From Streptomyces griseiscabiei (GTDB lineage Bacteria > Actinomycetota > Actinomycetes > Streptomycetales > Streptomycetaceae), in assembly GCF_020010925.1 (NCBI RefSeq), contig NZ_JAGJBZ010000001.1:868001-932000 (forward strand): DNA of 64,000 bases, in the 5' to 3' direction. This document shows positions 51,508 through 61,412 of this stretch, piece after piece (position 1 is the stretch's first letter; every line of letters begins with the position of its first letter). The position numbers and the translations under genes are program-made. The notes below the pieces were generated by a model. It saw nothing but the letters and a program-made list of their open reading frames with translations. It searched no databases and had not been told where the DNA came from.

Positions 51508-51912
51508 GTGAATGAGATTCGGCGCGGCACGCTTCAGGAGCAGACCTTCTACGAGCAGGTCGGCGGCGAGGAGACCTTCCGACGCCTCGTGCGCCGCTTC
51601 TACGAGGGTGTCGCCGAGGACCCGATCCTGCGGCCCATGTACCCCGAGGAGGACCTCGGCCCGGCCGAGGACCGTTTCGCGCTGTTCCTGATGCAGTACT
51701 GGGGCGGCCCCACCACCTACAGCGAGAACCGCGGCCACCCCCGGCTCCGGATGCGCCACGCCCCCTTCGCGGTGGACCGCGCCGCCCACGACGCCTGGCT
51801 GAAGCACATGCGTGACGCCGTGGACGAGCTGGGCCTCTCCGAGGAACACGAGCACACGCTCTGGAACTACCTCACCTACGCGGCGGCCTCGATGGTGAAC
51901 ACCGCGGGCTGA
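51508..51912 (+). CDS. Truncated haemoglobin, group II
   Basis: A 134-residue 2/2 haemoglobin. The haem-binding features are the Phe/Tyr pair in RLVRRFYEGVAEDPILRPMY, the proximal histidine in LRMRHAPFAVD, and the group II tryptophan in AAHDAWLKHMRDAVDEL. Group II (TrHbO-like) proteins bind oxygen and nitric oxide and help in detoxification. The GTG at 51508 is the only good start; the Shine-Dalgarno is poor (GGGGAC). It stands alone with a short hairpin after it at 51913-51930. Confidence 0.92.
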   Translation: MNEIRRGTLQEQTFYEQVGGEETFRRLVRRFYEGVAEDPILRPMYPEEDLGPAEDRFALFLMQYWGGPTTYSENRGHPRLRMRHAPFAVDRAAHDAWLKHMRDAVDELGLSEEHEHTLWNYLTYAAASMVNTAG

Positions 51913-51979
51913 GCGGCCCACGACGGCCGCCCAGCTCCGCGCAGAAGCCTCGCCGACCGCTCAGGCCCGCGAGGAGGGC

Positions 51980-52672
51980 TCAGCGGACGCTGACGCCCAG
52001 GGTCCCGAGCCCCGCCCTGCGTACCGCGATCGATCCGTACGGGGTGCGCAGCCTGAGCCACGCCCCCGAAGAGAACAGCCCCGGTGAAGCCGTCTCGTGC
52101 GATCCGCCCGGGCGGGCGGTGCGGAGGAAGCCGAGCGACTGGGCCGCGTGCACGGCCCGCACCGGCAGAGGTGTGTCCCCGACGGTCCGGGACCAGATCT
52201 CCCGCCCGATCCGGTCGAGTTCGGCCCGCGTCCGCCGCTCGGACTCCAACTCCTCCGTACGGGACCGGAATTCGCGTACCGCCGCGGACACCATCGCCCG
52301 CAGCGCGTCCGGCGCGGGCAGCCCCGCCTCCGGACGCCAGCCCCCGCGCGGGGGCAGCACCCCGGCCCACGGCGGCCCGGTGACGGCCTCCGGCACCAGC
52401 GCCGTACCCGCCGGCTCGTCGACGGACTCCAGGAGTTCACCGGCCGACACGGTCACGTCGAGCGTGACGTCGAGGCCGTTCTCGTACGGCTTGGCCAGGC
52501 GCACGGCCCGGATCGCCAGGACCTCGAAGGACGGCGGCCGGCCGAAGACGGCCAGGGCGGTCCCGGCCGCCTGGAGGCGCACCGCGGCCCCACGGTCGTA
52601 GTGGAGCAGCCGGGAGAGGAAGGCCGCGAGATCCGCCGCCTCCCCCTCGTCGGCGAGGTGGAGCACCGTCAT
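51980..52672 (-). CDS. Hypothetical protein downstream of thioesterase
   Basis: A 230-residue cytoplasmic protein starting at the ATG at 52672, which overlaps the thioesterase stop as ATGA, so it is coupled to it. No known motif. The first part contains ADLAAFLSRLLHYDRGAAVR and LAVFGRPPSFEVLAIRAVRL; the middle is helical and charged (REFRSRTEELESERRTRAEL); the C-terminus has a beta-rich block (LFSSGAWLRLRTPYGSIAVR). Homologues are expected to be restricted to Streptomyces and close relatives. No membrane segment. Function unknown. Confidence 0.7.
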   Translation of the reverse strand: MTVLHLADEGEAADLAAFLSRLLHYDRGAAVRLQAAGTALAVFGRPPSFEVLAIRAVRLAKPYENGLDVTLDVTVSAGELLESVDEPAGTALVPEAVTGPPWAGVLPPRGGWRPEAGLPAPDALRAMVSAAVREFRSRTEELESERRTRAELDRIGREIWSRTVGDTPLPVRAVHAAQSLGFLRTARPGGSHETASPGLFSSGAWLRLRTPYGSIAVRRAGLGTLGVSVR

Positions 52673-53079
52673 GCGGCGACGGCCTCCGCCTTGTCGTCTC
52701 GGTACTCCTCCAGGAACTCCCGCTCCTCGGCGGTGATCCGGCGGGGCCGCTGGGTCGCGAAGTCGAACGGCACGATCACCGTCGAGGCCCGGACGTAGAC
52801 CTGCTCGGGGTCCTTGACCTCGTAGGTGATCGTGAACGACGCCGCTCTTATCTCGGTGACCCACAGCTCGATGTCCACCGGTGTGTGCCGGTGGACCAGC
52901 TGCCGCTTGTAGTCGATCTCATGGCGCGCCACCACGGACCCCTGCTGGAAGTCCTTCTCCGGGCGGAACAGGAAGTCGATACGGGCTTCCTCCAGGTAGC
53001 GGAGGAAGACCACGTTGTTGACGTGGCCGTACGCGTCCATGTCCGCCCAGCGCAGTGGGCAGCGGTAGATGTGCCGCAA
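52669..53079 (-). CDS. Hotdog-fold acyl-CoA thioesterase
   Basis: A 136-residue 4-hydroxybenzoyl-CoA thioesterase-type enzyme. The active-site signature DMDAYGHVNNVVFLRYLEEA (Asp, Gly-His-Val-Asn-Asn) is complete, and the central beta strands follow. It hydrolyses acyl-CoA thioesters; chain length cannot be told. Start TTG at 53079, six bases after the ettA stop. It is in one operon with ettA and the following hypothetical gene, all transcribed leftward. Confidence 0.88.
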   Translation of the reverse strand: MRHIYRCPLRWADMDAYGHVNNVVFLRYLEEARIDFLFRPEKDFQQGSVVARHEIDYKRQLVHRHTPVDIELWVTEIRAASFTITYEVKDPEQVYVRASTVIVPFDFATQRPRRITAEEREFLEEYRDDKAEAVAA

Positions 53080-53085
53080 GATCGA

Positions 53086-54750
53086 TCAGCCCCGGGTCAG
53101 CTTCTTGTAGGTGGCGCGGTGCGGACGGGTGGCGTCGGCGCCGAGCCGCTCGATCTTGTTCTTCTCGTACGACTCGAAGTTGCCCTCGAACCAGAACCAC
53201 TTGGACTCGCCCTCGTAGGCGAGGATGTGCGTGGCCACCCGGTCCAGGAACCAGCGGTCGTGGGAGATGACCACCGCGGCGCCCGGGAACTCCAGGAGCG
53301 CGTTCTCCAGCGACGACAGGGTCTCGACGTCGAGGTCGTTGGTCGGCTCGTCGAGGAGCAGCAGGTTGCCGCCGAGCTTGAGGGTGAGCGCCAGGTTGAG
53401 ACGGTTGCGCTCACCGCCGGAGAGCACGCCGGCCGGCTTCTGCTGGTCCGGGCCCTTGAAGCCGAACGCGGAGACATAGGCGCGGGAGGGCATCTCGACC
53501 TGGCCGACGTTGATGTAGTCCAGTTCGTCGGAGACGACGGCCCACAGCGTCTTCTTGGGGTCGATGTTCTCGCGGCTCTGGTCGACGTAGGAGATCTTGA
53601 CGGTCTCGCCGACCTTGATCGAACCGGAGTCGGGCTCCTCCAGACCCTGGATCATCTTGAAGAGGGTGGTCTTGCCGGCGCCGTTCGGGCCGATGATGCC
53701 CACGATGCCGTTGCGCGGGAGCGTGAAGGAGAGGTCGTCGATCAGGACCTTCTCGCCGAAGGCCTTGCTGAGGTTGTTGACCTCGACGACCACACTGCCC
53801 AGACGGGGGCCCGGCGGGATCTGGATCTCCTCGAAGTCCAGCTTCCGCATCTTGTCGGCCTCGGCCGCCATCTCCTCGTAACGGGCGAGACGGGCCTTGG
53901 ACTTGGCCTGGCGGCCCTTGGCGTTGGAGCGGACCCACTCCAGCTCTTCCTTGAGCCGCTTGGCGCGCTTGGCGTCCTTCTGGCCCTCGACCTTGAGACG
54001 GGTCTGCTTGGTCTCCAGGTAGGTGGAGTAGTTGCCCTCGTAGCCGATGGCGCGGCCGCGGTCGAGCTCCAGGATCCAGCCCGCGACGTTGTCGAGGAAG
54101 TACCGGTCGTGGGTGACGGCGACGACGGTGCCGGGGTACTTGGCGAGGTGCTGCTCCAGCCACTGCACGGACTCGGCGTCCAGGTGGTTGGTGGGCTCGT
54201 CGAGGAGCAGGAGGTCGGGGGCCTCCAGCAGCAGCTTGCAGAGCGCGACGCGGCGGCGCTCACCACCGGACAGGTTGGTGACGGGCCAGTCGCCGGGCGG
54301 GCAGCCCAGGGCGTCCATGGCCTGCTCCAGCTGGGTGTCCAGGTCCCATGCGTTCGCGTGGTCCAGGTCCTCCTGGAGCTTGCCCATCTCGTCCATGAGG
54401 GCGTCCGAGTAGTCGGTCGCCATCAGCTCCGCGACCTCGTTGAAGCGGTGGAGCTTGCCCATGATCTCGGCGGCGCCGTCCTGCACGTTCTGCAGGACCG
54501 TCTTCGACTCGTCCAGCGGCGGCTCCTGGAGGAGCATGCCGACGGTGTAGCCGGGCGACAGGAAGGCGTCACCGTTGGAGGGCTGTTCGAGGCCCGCCAT
54601 GATCTTCAGAACGGTGGACTTACCGGCACCGTTCGGACCGACCACACCGATCTTCGCGCCGGGCAGGAAGCTCAGCGTGACGTCGTCAAGGATCACCTTG
54701 TCGCCGTGCGCCTTGCGTGTCTTGCGCATCGTGTAGATGTACTCAGCCAA
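53086..54750 (-). CDS. ettA: ABC-F translational throttle ATPase
   Basis: A 554-residue ABC-F protein, the same length as E. coli EttA. Two ATP-binding cassettes each have Walker A GPNGAGKST (or TT), signature LSGGE and Walker B DEPTNHLD / DEPTNDLD. The linker between them (about residues 240-300, KQTRLKVEGQKDAKRAKRLK) is the P-site tRNA interaction region. The N-terminus AEYIYTMRKTRKAHGDKVIL is EttA-specific. It binds the ribosomal E site and gates the first elongation step by cellular ATP. The TTG at 54750 is the conserved start; a Shine-Dalgarno is not obvious. Confidence 0.94.
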   Translation of the reverse strand: MAEYIYTMRKTRKAHGDKVILDDVTLSFLPGAKIGVVGPNGAGKSTVLKIMAGLEQPSNGDAFLSPGYTVGMLLQEPPLDESKTVLQNVQDGAAEIMGKLHRFNEVAELMATDYSDALMDEMGKLQEDLDHANAWDLDTQLEQAMDALGCPPGDWPVTNLSGGERRRVALCKLLLEAPDLLLLDEPTNHLDAESVQWLEQHLAKYPGTVVAVTHDRYFLDNVAGWILELDRGRAIGYEGNYSTYLETKQTRLKVEGQKDAKRAKRLKEELEWVRSNAKGRQAKSKARLARYEEMAAEADKMRKLDFEEIQIPPGPRLGSVVVEVNNLSKAFGEKVLIDDLSFTLPRNGIVGIIGPNGAGKTTLFKMIQGLEEPDSGSIKVGETVKISYVDQSRENIDPKKTLWAVVSDELDYINVGQVEMPSRAYVSAFGFKGPDQQKPAGVLSGGERNRLNLALTLKLGGNLLLLDEPTNDLDVETLSSLENALLEFPGAAVVISHDRWFLDRVATHILAYEGESKWFWFEGNFESYEKNKIERLGADATRPHRATYKKLTRG

Positions 54751-54854
54751 GAGAAACCGTCCGGCAACTTGAAATCTGGCAGTGGGCAGTACCACCCATC
54801 TTGCCGCACGGCCAGCCCTCGACGGAAACCGGATGGTGAGGCCCCCGCCGGAAC

Positions 54855-54895
54855 GACACGACCCCGGTGCCTCAGGGGCGTACCGGGGCCGCGTC
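54855..54895 (-). terminator. Hairpin terminator between surface-protein gene and ettA
   Basis: A 14-base stem containing two non-Watson-Crick pairs (54855-54868 with 54882-54895) lies 115 bases beyond the stop codon of the sortase-anchored protein and upstream of ettA on the same strand. Confidence 0.7.
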
Positions 54896-55009
54896 GCACG
54901 CGTGTGTCATCGCGCGGTCACTCGCTGTCGAGTTGCCAAGGAACGCTCCCGCTCAGGGATCACCGGCCGTGCCCGCCCGGGGATTCACGGATCGCGCCTC
55001 GCCCGGCTG

Positions 55010-56443
55010 TCACGGGTTCCGCTTGCGGAGGAGGATCATCACCGCGCCGCCGATCACGACCAGCCCGATGGCGATGCCCCCGATCAGCGGGGTGGCGCCG
55101 GAGCTGCCGGTCTCGGCGAGGTCGGTGTCGGACGCGGTGGCCGCGTTGCCGCCGACCGTCGCCGGGCTCGGCTCGCTCAGCGTCTGCACCGAGTCCCCGC
55201 CCGCACCGGCCGCGGTCTCCGTCCGGCAGTCGAGCACGCCCCGGAACCGCTTCGCGTAGCCGTTCGGCCCCTCGATGGTGAAGTCGTACGCCTGGTCCTC
55301 CTGAAGGGGGATCGTCACCGTGCGGGTCCCGCCCGCTTCGATGGTGTAGGTGATCCCCATCAGATCGAAGGTGAAGGGTTTGTCGCCCTGGTTGGCGGCC
55401 GTGATGTCCAGGCCGCCCTCGGCGCAGTTCTTCTCGGCGGACAGGGCGGGTATCGCCCCCTTCCCGGCCCAGTGCGCGGTCGCCGTCGCGGAGACCGTGG
55501 ACTCGCTGGAGCCGGCGAGGATCTGCGTCTGGCTGCGGGTCTCGGAGGCGAAGGCCCGGCCGACCGGCACGGTCGTCGAGGCCTGCACGGTCAGCTCGGC
55601 CGTACCGTCCGCGGCGTCCTCGGGCACCTCGAAGTACAGCTCGCCGCCGTCGAGGGCCGAGGTCACGGCCTCGCCGTCCGCGTCGACGACCTTCACTCCG
55701 TCCGCCGTGCCGTCCGAGGGCGGGGTCACGGTCACACCGTCCGCGTTGGTGCGCACCGTGACCGGGCCGACCCGCTCACCCGGCCGGCCGGAGACCGCGG
55801 CCGGGTCGAGGGTCAGGGAGGCGGCGGGCTCCGTCAGGTTCCGCGCGCTCCTCTCCAGGTAGTCCGCGAGCTTCTCCGCCTCCGGGTCCAGGGCCGTCAC
55901 ATCGGCCCCGTCCGAGTACCGCCAGATCGCCACCTGGGTCCCGGTCGCCGCCTCCTGCTCCGTGAGGCCCTTGGTGCCGGCCTTGCCGGCGAGGGCCGCG
56001 AGGTCGTTCACCTGCGGGTAGGAGTTCTGCAGGATCCAACGGATCTTCCCGGCGTCCTTGTTGGCGCCCAGCGAGGTGCCGCTCCAGGGGGTCTCCTGGT
56101 ACTTGGCGTCCTTCTGCGTCGGGTTCTGGACATCGACGCAGTAGGTCTGCAGGGTGCCCCCGCCGTCGACGAACATCTCGAACAGCCCTGCGGGGAGCTG
56201 CTGTTCCTGTCCGTCGTCGGTCCGGAGCACGGCCGTCCCGTAGGTCTTGAGGCCGTCCATGGTCGCGGTCGCCCCGCCCGCGTTCTGCGGCGTTCCGTCG
56301 GCGGCGGCCGGGCCCGCGGTGACGATCGCACCCGCGACGACGACGCCGGACACGAGTGACACGGCGGCGAGGCGGGCCGTCCCTCGCCTGCGCGCGGCCC
56401 GCCCGGACCACTCGGAGAACGACGCCGAGAACGAAGAAACCAC
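55010..56443 (-). CDS. Sortase-anchored thioester-domain (TQXA) surface protein
   Basis: A 477-residue wall-linked protein. A signal peptide lies at residues 20-48 (AAVSLVSGVVVAGAIVTAGP). A Cys-Gln thioester domain follows: C102 in TYCVDVQNPTQ and Q170 in the TQVAIW motif ATGTQVAIWRYSDG, where an internal isopeptide-like thioester can bind host or surface amines covalently. Beta-sandwich repeats follow, then a sorting signal LAETG (442-446), a hydrophobic helix LIGGIAIGLVVIGGAVMILL and basic RKRNP. The LAxTG motif suits the class E sortases of Streptomyces that attach aerial-hypha proteins. The GTG at 56443 follows AAGGGA. No sortase gene is in the window. Confidence 0.9.
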   Translation of the reverse strand: MVSSFSASFSEWSGRAARRRGTARLAAVSLVSGVVVAGAIVTAGPAAADGTPQNAGGATATMDGLKTYGTAVLRTDDGQEQQLPAGLFEMFVDGGGTLQTYCVDVQNPTQKDAKYQETPWSGTSLGANKDAGKIRWILQNSYPQVNDLAALAGKAGTKGLTEQEAATGTQVAIWRYSDGADVTALDPEAEKLADYLERSARNLTEPAASLTLDPAAVSGRPGERVGPVTVRTNADGVTVTPPSDGTADGVKVVDADGEAVTSALDGGELYFEVPEDAADGTAELTVQASTTVPVGRAFASETRSQTQILAGSSESTVSATATAHWAGKGAIPALSAEKNCAEGGLDITAANQGDKPFTFDLMGITYTIEAGGTRTVTIPLQEDQAYDFTIEGPNGYAKRFRGVLDCRTETAAGAGGDSVQTLSEPSPATVGGNAATASDTDLAETGSSGATPLIGGIAIGLVVIGGAVMILLRKRNP

Positions 56444-56708
56444 AGAATTTCCCTTCGAGCAGGACCCGTTGACGTGGGGGGTTGTGGTCCCACCAGCAGA
56501 ATCAGAAGCCCCGTGAGCTATGCCCGGCATCCTAGGGATGCGGCGCACCACACTTCCCAGTCGTATCGTCGGACAACCGATCCGAATCGGAATCGTTATC
56601 GCTCGCACAGCTCGTGAACAGCCCTTGTCGACAAGTCGATCAGGAGTGCACACGGAGTCTTCACGACGCGTCCCCCGACGGGACACGACCGCGCGCCACG
56701 GCCTGAGG
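56444..56708. other. Intergenic region with two small palindromes
   Basis: This gap between ssbB and the surface-protein gene, both leftward, holds the promoter of the latter. CCGAT-CCGA-ATCGG (56577-56590) and the perfect CTTGTCGACAAG (56624-56635) are possible regulator sites in an AT-richer stretch; TAGGAT on the minus strand near 56530 could be a -10 box. Confidence 0.4.
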
Positions 56709-57197
56709 TCACATCACCCCGGCCGGTTCCGGCCGGAGTTCGTCGGCGGCGAGACCGCCCCCTGGCGGCGGCGCCTCCCAGTTCGGCTCCGGCTGGGCCG
56801 GATGCCGGGAGTCGGCCTGAGCCGGGACCGGCACCTCTCCCCGGGTCGTCCTTCGGAACGCCGACGTGCCCCGCGACAGATCGTGGCCGATAGCGACCGC
56901 GTCGACATCCGCCGAGACGCGGCTCTGCCCGTCCCGCTGCTCGGTGCGCACCTTCAACCGCCCCTGCACCACCACCGGATCGCCCAGCGCCACGGACGAC
57001 GCCACGTTCGCGGCGAGTGCGCGCCGCGCCCACACCGTGAAGAAGTTGGTGTGGCCGTCGGTCCACTCGTTCTTCTCCCGGTCCCAGTACCGCGAGGTCA
57101 CCGCCAGCCGGAACCGGGCCGACGACCCCGCCGACGACTCCCGGCAGACCGGCTGGGTCGCCACGTTCCCCACCACACACACCATCGTCTCGTTCAT
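56709..57197 (-). CDS. ssbB: Single-stranded DNA-binding protein, SsbB type
   Basis: A 162-residue OB-fold SSB. MNETMVCVVGNVATQPVCRE, then FRLAVTSRYWDREKNEWTDG, NFFTVWARRALAANVASSVA, GDPVVVQGRLKVRTEQRDGQ and VDAVAIGHDLSRGTSAFRRT are typical. The tail is short and proline-rich and ends PEPAGVM, without the acidic DDxPF tip that recruits replication proteins. That marks it as the second SSB of Streptomyces, SsbB (SCO2683, from memory), which is needed for proper chromosome segregation in sporulation rather than bulk replication. The ATG at 57197 follows AAGGAGG at ten bases. Confidence 0.9.
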   Translation of the reverse strand: MNETMVCVVGNVATQPVCRESSAGSSARFRLAVTSRYWDREKNEWTDGHTNFFTVWARRALAANVASSVALGDPVVVQGRLKVRTEQRDGQSRVSADVDAVAIGHDLSRGTSAFRRTTRGEVPVPAQADSRHPAQPEPNWEAPPPGGGLAADELRPEPAGVM

Positions 57198-57387
57198 CTC
57201 GCGGATGCCTCCTTCGCCCCGGCGCCGACGCCCACGCCGGCTCAGGCCGGACACGCGCACGGGCCCGTCCCGTACGGCTGTCATGTCCGTCGTGCGGCGG
57301 TGCTGCGATCGCCGCGTGTTCAGACTGCCGCCGTCGGGCCGAGCCCGCTGAGCCCTGTGGACCACCCGCCAGTTGTGGAGAACTCCG

Positions 57388-59367
57388 TCACCCGACGGGG
57401 TGAACCCCCACCGGCGCCGCTCCCAGCACCCTCCCGTACTGCTCCCGCACCTCGCGGTACCGCAGCAGCTCGGCGGCCACCGGATCGAGCACCCGCGCCC
57501 GTCCGCACCCCGCCGCCGCCTCCCGCAGCCGCCGTTCCGCCTCGTGGCCGTACCGCCGTGCCGGACCGCGTGCGGCCAGGCGGCACCCCCACTCGACGGC
57601 GGGACCGCCCACGATGCCGATCACCATCAACAGCACCGGGACCCCGAGGTTCGGCGCCATGAAGCCGATGATCTGCCCCAGCAGCCACAGCCCGCCGATG
57701 ACTTGGAGCAGCGTCATGGAGGCCTGCGCGAGGACCGCCCCGGGCCACCAGCCCGGCCGCGGCGGCCGTCCCGTCGGCGTCCCGACCCGCATCGCCAGCT
57801 CGTCCAGCGCCTCGGGCAGCCCCTGCGCCCCTCGGACGGCCGCCTCACGCACCGCCTGTGCCCAGGGCGCGGGCAGCCCCGTCGCGGCGCGCTCCGACAA
57901 CGTCCGTACGGCCTGTTCGACGCGCTGCCGGGCGGTCGCCTCCTCGTCCACGGGCGCCGCCAGCGCGAGCCGCCCGGTCGGGGGTTCGCTCCGGTCCTGG
58001 TACCACCGCCACAGCCGTAGCCAGGGCGTCCCGCACGCGCGGTTGGCGTTGCGCAGCCAGGCCCGCTCGGCGGCCTCGCCCGCCGCGGTGGCGCCGACGG
58101 CGTCCGCGAGCCGTGCGGCGAACTCGTCCCGGGCCGGCTCGCTCAGCCCCGCGCGCCGCTGATTCGCGTACACCGGCCACAGCCGTGCCGCCGCCGCGTC
58201 CAGGTCGGCGCGGACCCGGCGGGCGGGCGCGCCCCGCTCGGCCACGAACTGCTCCAGCGCGTCGCGCAGTTCGCCCACACCGTCCCCGGTGAGCGCGGAC
58301 AGCGCGAGCACGGTGGCGCCCGGTTCGCCGTGTTCCCCGAGCGCGATCCCGTCCTCGTCGAGCAGGCGCCGCAGATCGTCGAGCACCTGGTGGGCGGCCT
58401 CGCCGGGCAGCCGGTCCACCTGGTTGAGGACGACGAACATCACCTCCGCGTGACCGGCCAGGGGCCGCAGATAGCGCTCGTGGAGGACGGCGTCGGCGTA
58501 CTTCTCCGGATCGACGACCCAGATGACCGCGTCCACCAGCGCCAGGATCCGGTCGACCTGTTCCCGGTGCTGGACCGCCGCCGAGTCGTGGTCGGGCAGG
58601 TCCACCAGCACGAGTCCGCGCAACTGGGCCTCGGCCTCCGGGCTCTGCAACGGCCGCCGCCGAAGCCGCCCCGGGATGCCCAGGCGGTCGATGAGACTCG
58701 CCGCGCCGTCGCTCCAACTGCACGCGATGGGCGCGGCCGTGGTGGGCCGGCGTACACCCGTCTCCGAGATCGCCACCCCCGCGAGCGCGTTGAACAGCGT
58801 CGACTTGCCGCTGCCGGTGGCGCCCGCGATGGCGACGACGGTGTGCTGCCCCGAGAGCCTGCGGCGCGCCGCCGCCTCGTCCAGCACCCGCCCGGCCTCC
58901 GCCAGCGTCGTGCTGTCCAGCCGGGTACGGGACAGCCCCACCAGTTCCCGCAGCGCGTCCAGCCGCGACCTCAGACGCCCGTCGTACGCGAGCGGGGCGA
59001 CCGGCTGAGCGGCCGAGGACCTGACCTCCCCGGCCGAATTCCGCTCACCGGCCCCCGACTCGCTGACCCGCCGGGCGATGAGCCCGTCGTCCCACGGATC
59101 ACCGGACTCCGTACGCACGGACGCGTCACCGGACGAACCACTGCCGCCCCCGCTGACACTGCCGTTGACGTTTCCGTTTCCGTTGCCGTTGGCGGGACGG
59201 CCCTGCGAGCCGACGCCTTTGTCACCGATCATCTCGTCGACCTTCTCGCCGAACTCCTCGCGGAGCTTCTTGCCGGTGTCCGGTGCCTTCTCCTCGCCCC
59301 TCTCGGGGACGTCGTCTCCGGTCTGATCCGTATGGTCGTGGTCAGTGACGGCGGTCACGGCGGTCAC
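57388..59367 (-). CDS. dynB: Membrane GTPase, DynB-like / YfjP family
   Basis: A 659-residue GTPase. The P-loop is GATGSGKST (182-190), switch and G3 [13 protein letters not shown] and [12 protein letters not shown], and G4 LNQVDRLPG. Two membrane segments near residues 545-600 ([40 protein letters not shown]) sit where bacterial dynamin-like proteins have the paddle. A disordered 125-residue N-terminus ([18 protein letters not shown]) precedes the GTPase. The GTG at 59367 overlaps the dynA-like stop as GTGA. I equate it with DynB of S. venezuelae, which with DynA stabilises FtsZ rings at sporulation septa; this rests on arrangement and membrane topology, not alignment. Confidence 0.75.
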   Translation of the reverse strand: MTAVTAVTDHDHTDQTGDDVPERGEEKAPDTGKKLREEFGEKVDEMIGDKGVGSQGRPANGNGNGNVNGSVSGGGSGSSGDASVRTESGDPWDDGLIARRVSESGAGERNSAGEVRSSAAQPVAPLAYDGRLRSRLDALRELVGLSRTRLDSTTLAEAGRVLDEAAARRRLSGQHTVVAIAGATGSGKSTLFNALAGVAISETGVRRPTTAAPIACSWSDGAASLIDRLGIPGRLRRRPLQSPEAEAQLRGLVLVDLPDHDSAAVQHREQVDRILALVDAVIWVVDPEKYADAVLHERYLRPLAGHAEVMFVVLNQVDRLPGEAAHQVLDDLRRLLDEDGIALGEHGEPGATVLALSALTGDGVGELRDALEQFVAERGAPARRVRADLDAAAARLWPVYANQRRAGLSEPARDEFAARLADAVGATAAGEAAERAWLRNANRACGTPWLRLWRWYQDRSEPPTGRLALAAPVDEEATARQRVEQAVRTLSERAATGLPAPWAQAVREAAVRGAQGLPEALDELAMRVGTPTGRPPRPGWWPGAVLAQASMTLLQVIGGLWLLGQIIGFMAPNLGVPVLLMVIGIVGGPAVEWGCRLAARGPARRYGHEAERRLREAAAGCGRARVLDPVAAELLRYREVREQYGRVLGAAPVGVHPVG

Positions 59368-60995
59368 CTCTCCTTCTGCAGTACGGACAGGGCGGCGATG
59401 AGTTCGGCCTGTGGTTCGGGGTGGACGTCCAGTGCGTCGAGGGGGGCGAGGCGGCGGTCCCGCTCGGTGTCGAGGGCCCGGTCGAGGTACTCGGTGAGCA
59501 GCCGTCCGCCCCGGTCGCGCAGCCGCAGCGCCCCGTGCGCCCCGATCCGCTCGGCGAGGCCCTCCCCCGCGGACCGGGCCCGGCGGCCGCCCAGCAGGGC
59601 CGTGGCGCCCAGGGCGGCCACCACCTCCGCGTCCGGCGCGACGCTCCGGTCGAGGTCCCGTACCTCTTCCTCGGCGTACTCCTCCAGGACGCGCCGCCAG
59701 CGCCGTACGGTCATCCCGATCCGGTGTTCGACGCTCTCCCGCGTGGCGTCACGTTCCGTCAGTCCTGCGGCCACGGCGGCCGGTTCCCGGCTCCAGGCCT
59801 CACCGATCCGCTCGTCGGCGGCCGTGACGGCGCACAGCACCACCGTGCCGAGGCTCTCCACGAGGGCGTCGAGCAGTTCACCGGCGGTGCAGTCGAGCGG
59901 ATAGCTGCGCCACCGCTTGAGGGCGTCGCCCGCGAGCACGGCCCCCGCCTGCAGACGCCCCTTCACGCGCGCGTGCTCGCTGTCGTACGCCGTGTCGACG
60001 GCGGCGGTGAGCCGGAGGGCGGTGGAGTACTGCTGGGCCGCGGCGCTCGCCAGTTCGGGCATCCGGGAGCGCAGCGAGTCGAGGACGCCGTGCGCGGTGC
60101 GGGCGACGGTCTCGTGCCGGGCGCCCGGCTCGGTGGCCTGCTGGACGAGCCAGGTCCGCAGCGGTGCCACGGCCGTGCCCGGCAGCAGCCCGCCGCCCCA
60201 GGCGGACTCGGGCAGTTCGGGCACGGTGAACCGGGGTACGTCGCCGAGCCCGGCCTTGGTCAGCAGCGCCCCGTACTGCCGGGAGACCTCGGACACCACC
60301 TGGTGGGGCACCCGGTCGAGCACGGTGACCAGGGTCGCCCGGTGCTCCTTCGCGGACCGCAGCAGATGCCACGGCACGGCGTCGGCGTAGCGAGAAGCCG
60401 TGGTGACCATCACCCAGATGTCGGCGGCGCAGATGAGTTCGGCGGCGAGTACGCGGTTGTCGGCGTCCAGGGAGTCGATGTCGGGTGCGTCGAGGAGGGC
60501 GAGACCGGGCGGAAGGCTGTCGGCGGTCTCGACGCGCAGCACACGCTCGCCGCCCTTGCCGCCGTCGCTCTCCGGGGGAAACGCATCGTCACCCGTGTCC
60601 CGGCCGGGCTCCCGCTGGGGCGTCCACGCGCGCGTGAGGTTGGGCAGCACGCGCATGCCGCTGAACCAGTGGTGGTCCTCGGGATGGCAGATCAGTACGG
60701 GCGTACGGGTCGTCGGCCGCAGTACACCGGCCTCACTGACCTTCCGTCCCACCAGGGAGTTGACGAGAGTGGACTTTCCGGCCCCGGTCGACCCCCCGAC
60801 GACGGCCAGCAACGGCGCTTCGGGTTGCCGCAACCGGGGCACCAAGTAGTCGTCGAGTTGCGCGAGCAGTTCGTCGCGATTGGCACGCGCGCGCGGGGCC
60901 CCTGCCAGGGGCAGCGGAAAGCGCGCGGCGGCGACACGGTCGCGCAGGGCGGAGAGCGCGTCGAGCAACTGAGGCCGTACGTCCAAGGTCACCAC
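59364..60995 (-). CDS. dynA: Soluble dynamin-like GTPase, DynA-like
   Basis: A 543-residue GTPase without membrane segments. Core motifs: [10 protein letters not shown] (67-76), [35 protein letters not shown], and a G4-like TVLDRVPHQ, which departs from NKxD as in dynamin relatives. The C-terminal half is helical ([20 protein letters not shown]). It is first in an operon with the membrane GTPase at 57388, matching the dynAB order. The start is taken as the GTG at 60995 ([20 protein letters not shown]); no Shine-Dalgarno precedes it, and upstream GTG/ATG codons to 61034 are possible. Confidence 0.75.
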   Translation of the reverse strand: MVTLDVRPQLLDALSALRDRVAAARFPLPLAGAPRARANRDELLAQLDDYLVPRLRQPEAPLLAVVGGSTGAGKSTLVNSLVGRKVSEAGVLRPTTRTPVLICHPEDHHWFSGMRVLPNLTRAWTPQREPGRDTGDDAFPPESDGGKGGERVLRVETADSLPPGLALLDAPDIDSLDADNRVLAAELICAADIWVMVTTASRYADAVPWHLLRSAKEHRATLVTVLDRVPHQVVSEVSRQYGALLTKAGLGDVPRFTVPELPESAWGGGLLPGTAVAPLRTWLVQQATEPGARHETVARTAHGVLDSLRSRMPELASAAAQQYSTALRLTAAVDTAYDSEHARVKGRLQAGAVLAGDALKRWRSYPLDCTAGELLDALVESLGTVVLCAVTAADERIGEAWSREPAAVAAGLTERDATRESVEHRIGMTVRRWRRVLEEYAEEEVRDLDRSVAPDAEVVAALGATALLGGRRARSAGEGLAERIGAHGALRLRDRGGRLLTEYLDRALDTERDRRLAPLDALDVHPEPQAELIAALSVLQKER

Positions 60996-61306
60996 ATGCG
61001 AAGAATGCCCAATTTTGTGGACATTCTGAAGCATATAAGTTATGTCTGCGCGCCGACAGGACACACGGGACGGAGGGGACGAGAGGGGCGCAGGCATAAC
61101 GAGTGCACAACACCCGAGGCCCGAGGCGCCAAAAGAGGTGCACGATTCGTACCTGCCTGCGATTATCAGGACCGCTTCACCGAACCTCCACATTGAGCCA
61201 CGGAGGCGAAGCAACAGGGACAAGGACTCGGGAGCCCTATCCTTGTCCCCGGCAACGTCACGGATCAGCCCACACCCGGGCACCACGACAGAGGCCACCA
61301 CACCCG
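60996..61306. other. Intergenic region before tRNA-Arg, with a hairpin
   Basis: No gene seen. A 10-base perfect stem (61217-61226 with 61240-61249) with a 13-base loop lies 58 bases before the tRNA. The left part, close to dynA, is AT-richer and presumably holds the dynA promoter. Confidence 0.5.
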
Positions 61307-61379
61307 GCCCCCGTAGCTCAGTGGATAGAGCAGGCGCCTTCTAAGCGCTTGGCCGCAGGTTCGAGTCCTGCCGGGGGCG
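61307..61379 (+). tRNA. tRNA-Arg (anticodon TCT)
   Basis: A complete 73-base cloverleaf. Acceptor GCCCCCG/CGGGGGC, D-arm GCTC...GAGC, anticodon loop CTTCTAA with anticodon TCT (reads AGA), variable loop, and T-arm GCAGG-TTCGAGT-CCTGC. CCA is not encoded. A short hairpin terminator follows. Confidence 0.97.
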
Positions 61380-61390
61380 CCCACTCTCCA

Positions 61391-61412
61391 CCCTCCCTCG
61401 GGAGGGCTTTTC
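61391..61412 (+). terminator. Terminator of tRNA-Arg
   Basis: CCCTCC (61391-61396) pairs with GGAGGG (61401-61406), followed by CTTTTC. Confidence 0.8.

Noticed and set aside
61307..61379. Integrated element with duplicated tRNA end
   Set aside because: I searched the following DNA by eye for a second copy of the tRNA 3' end and found none within the window, and there is no integrase gene; only a compositional hint remains.
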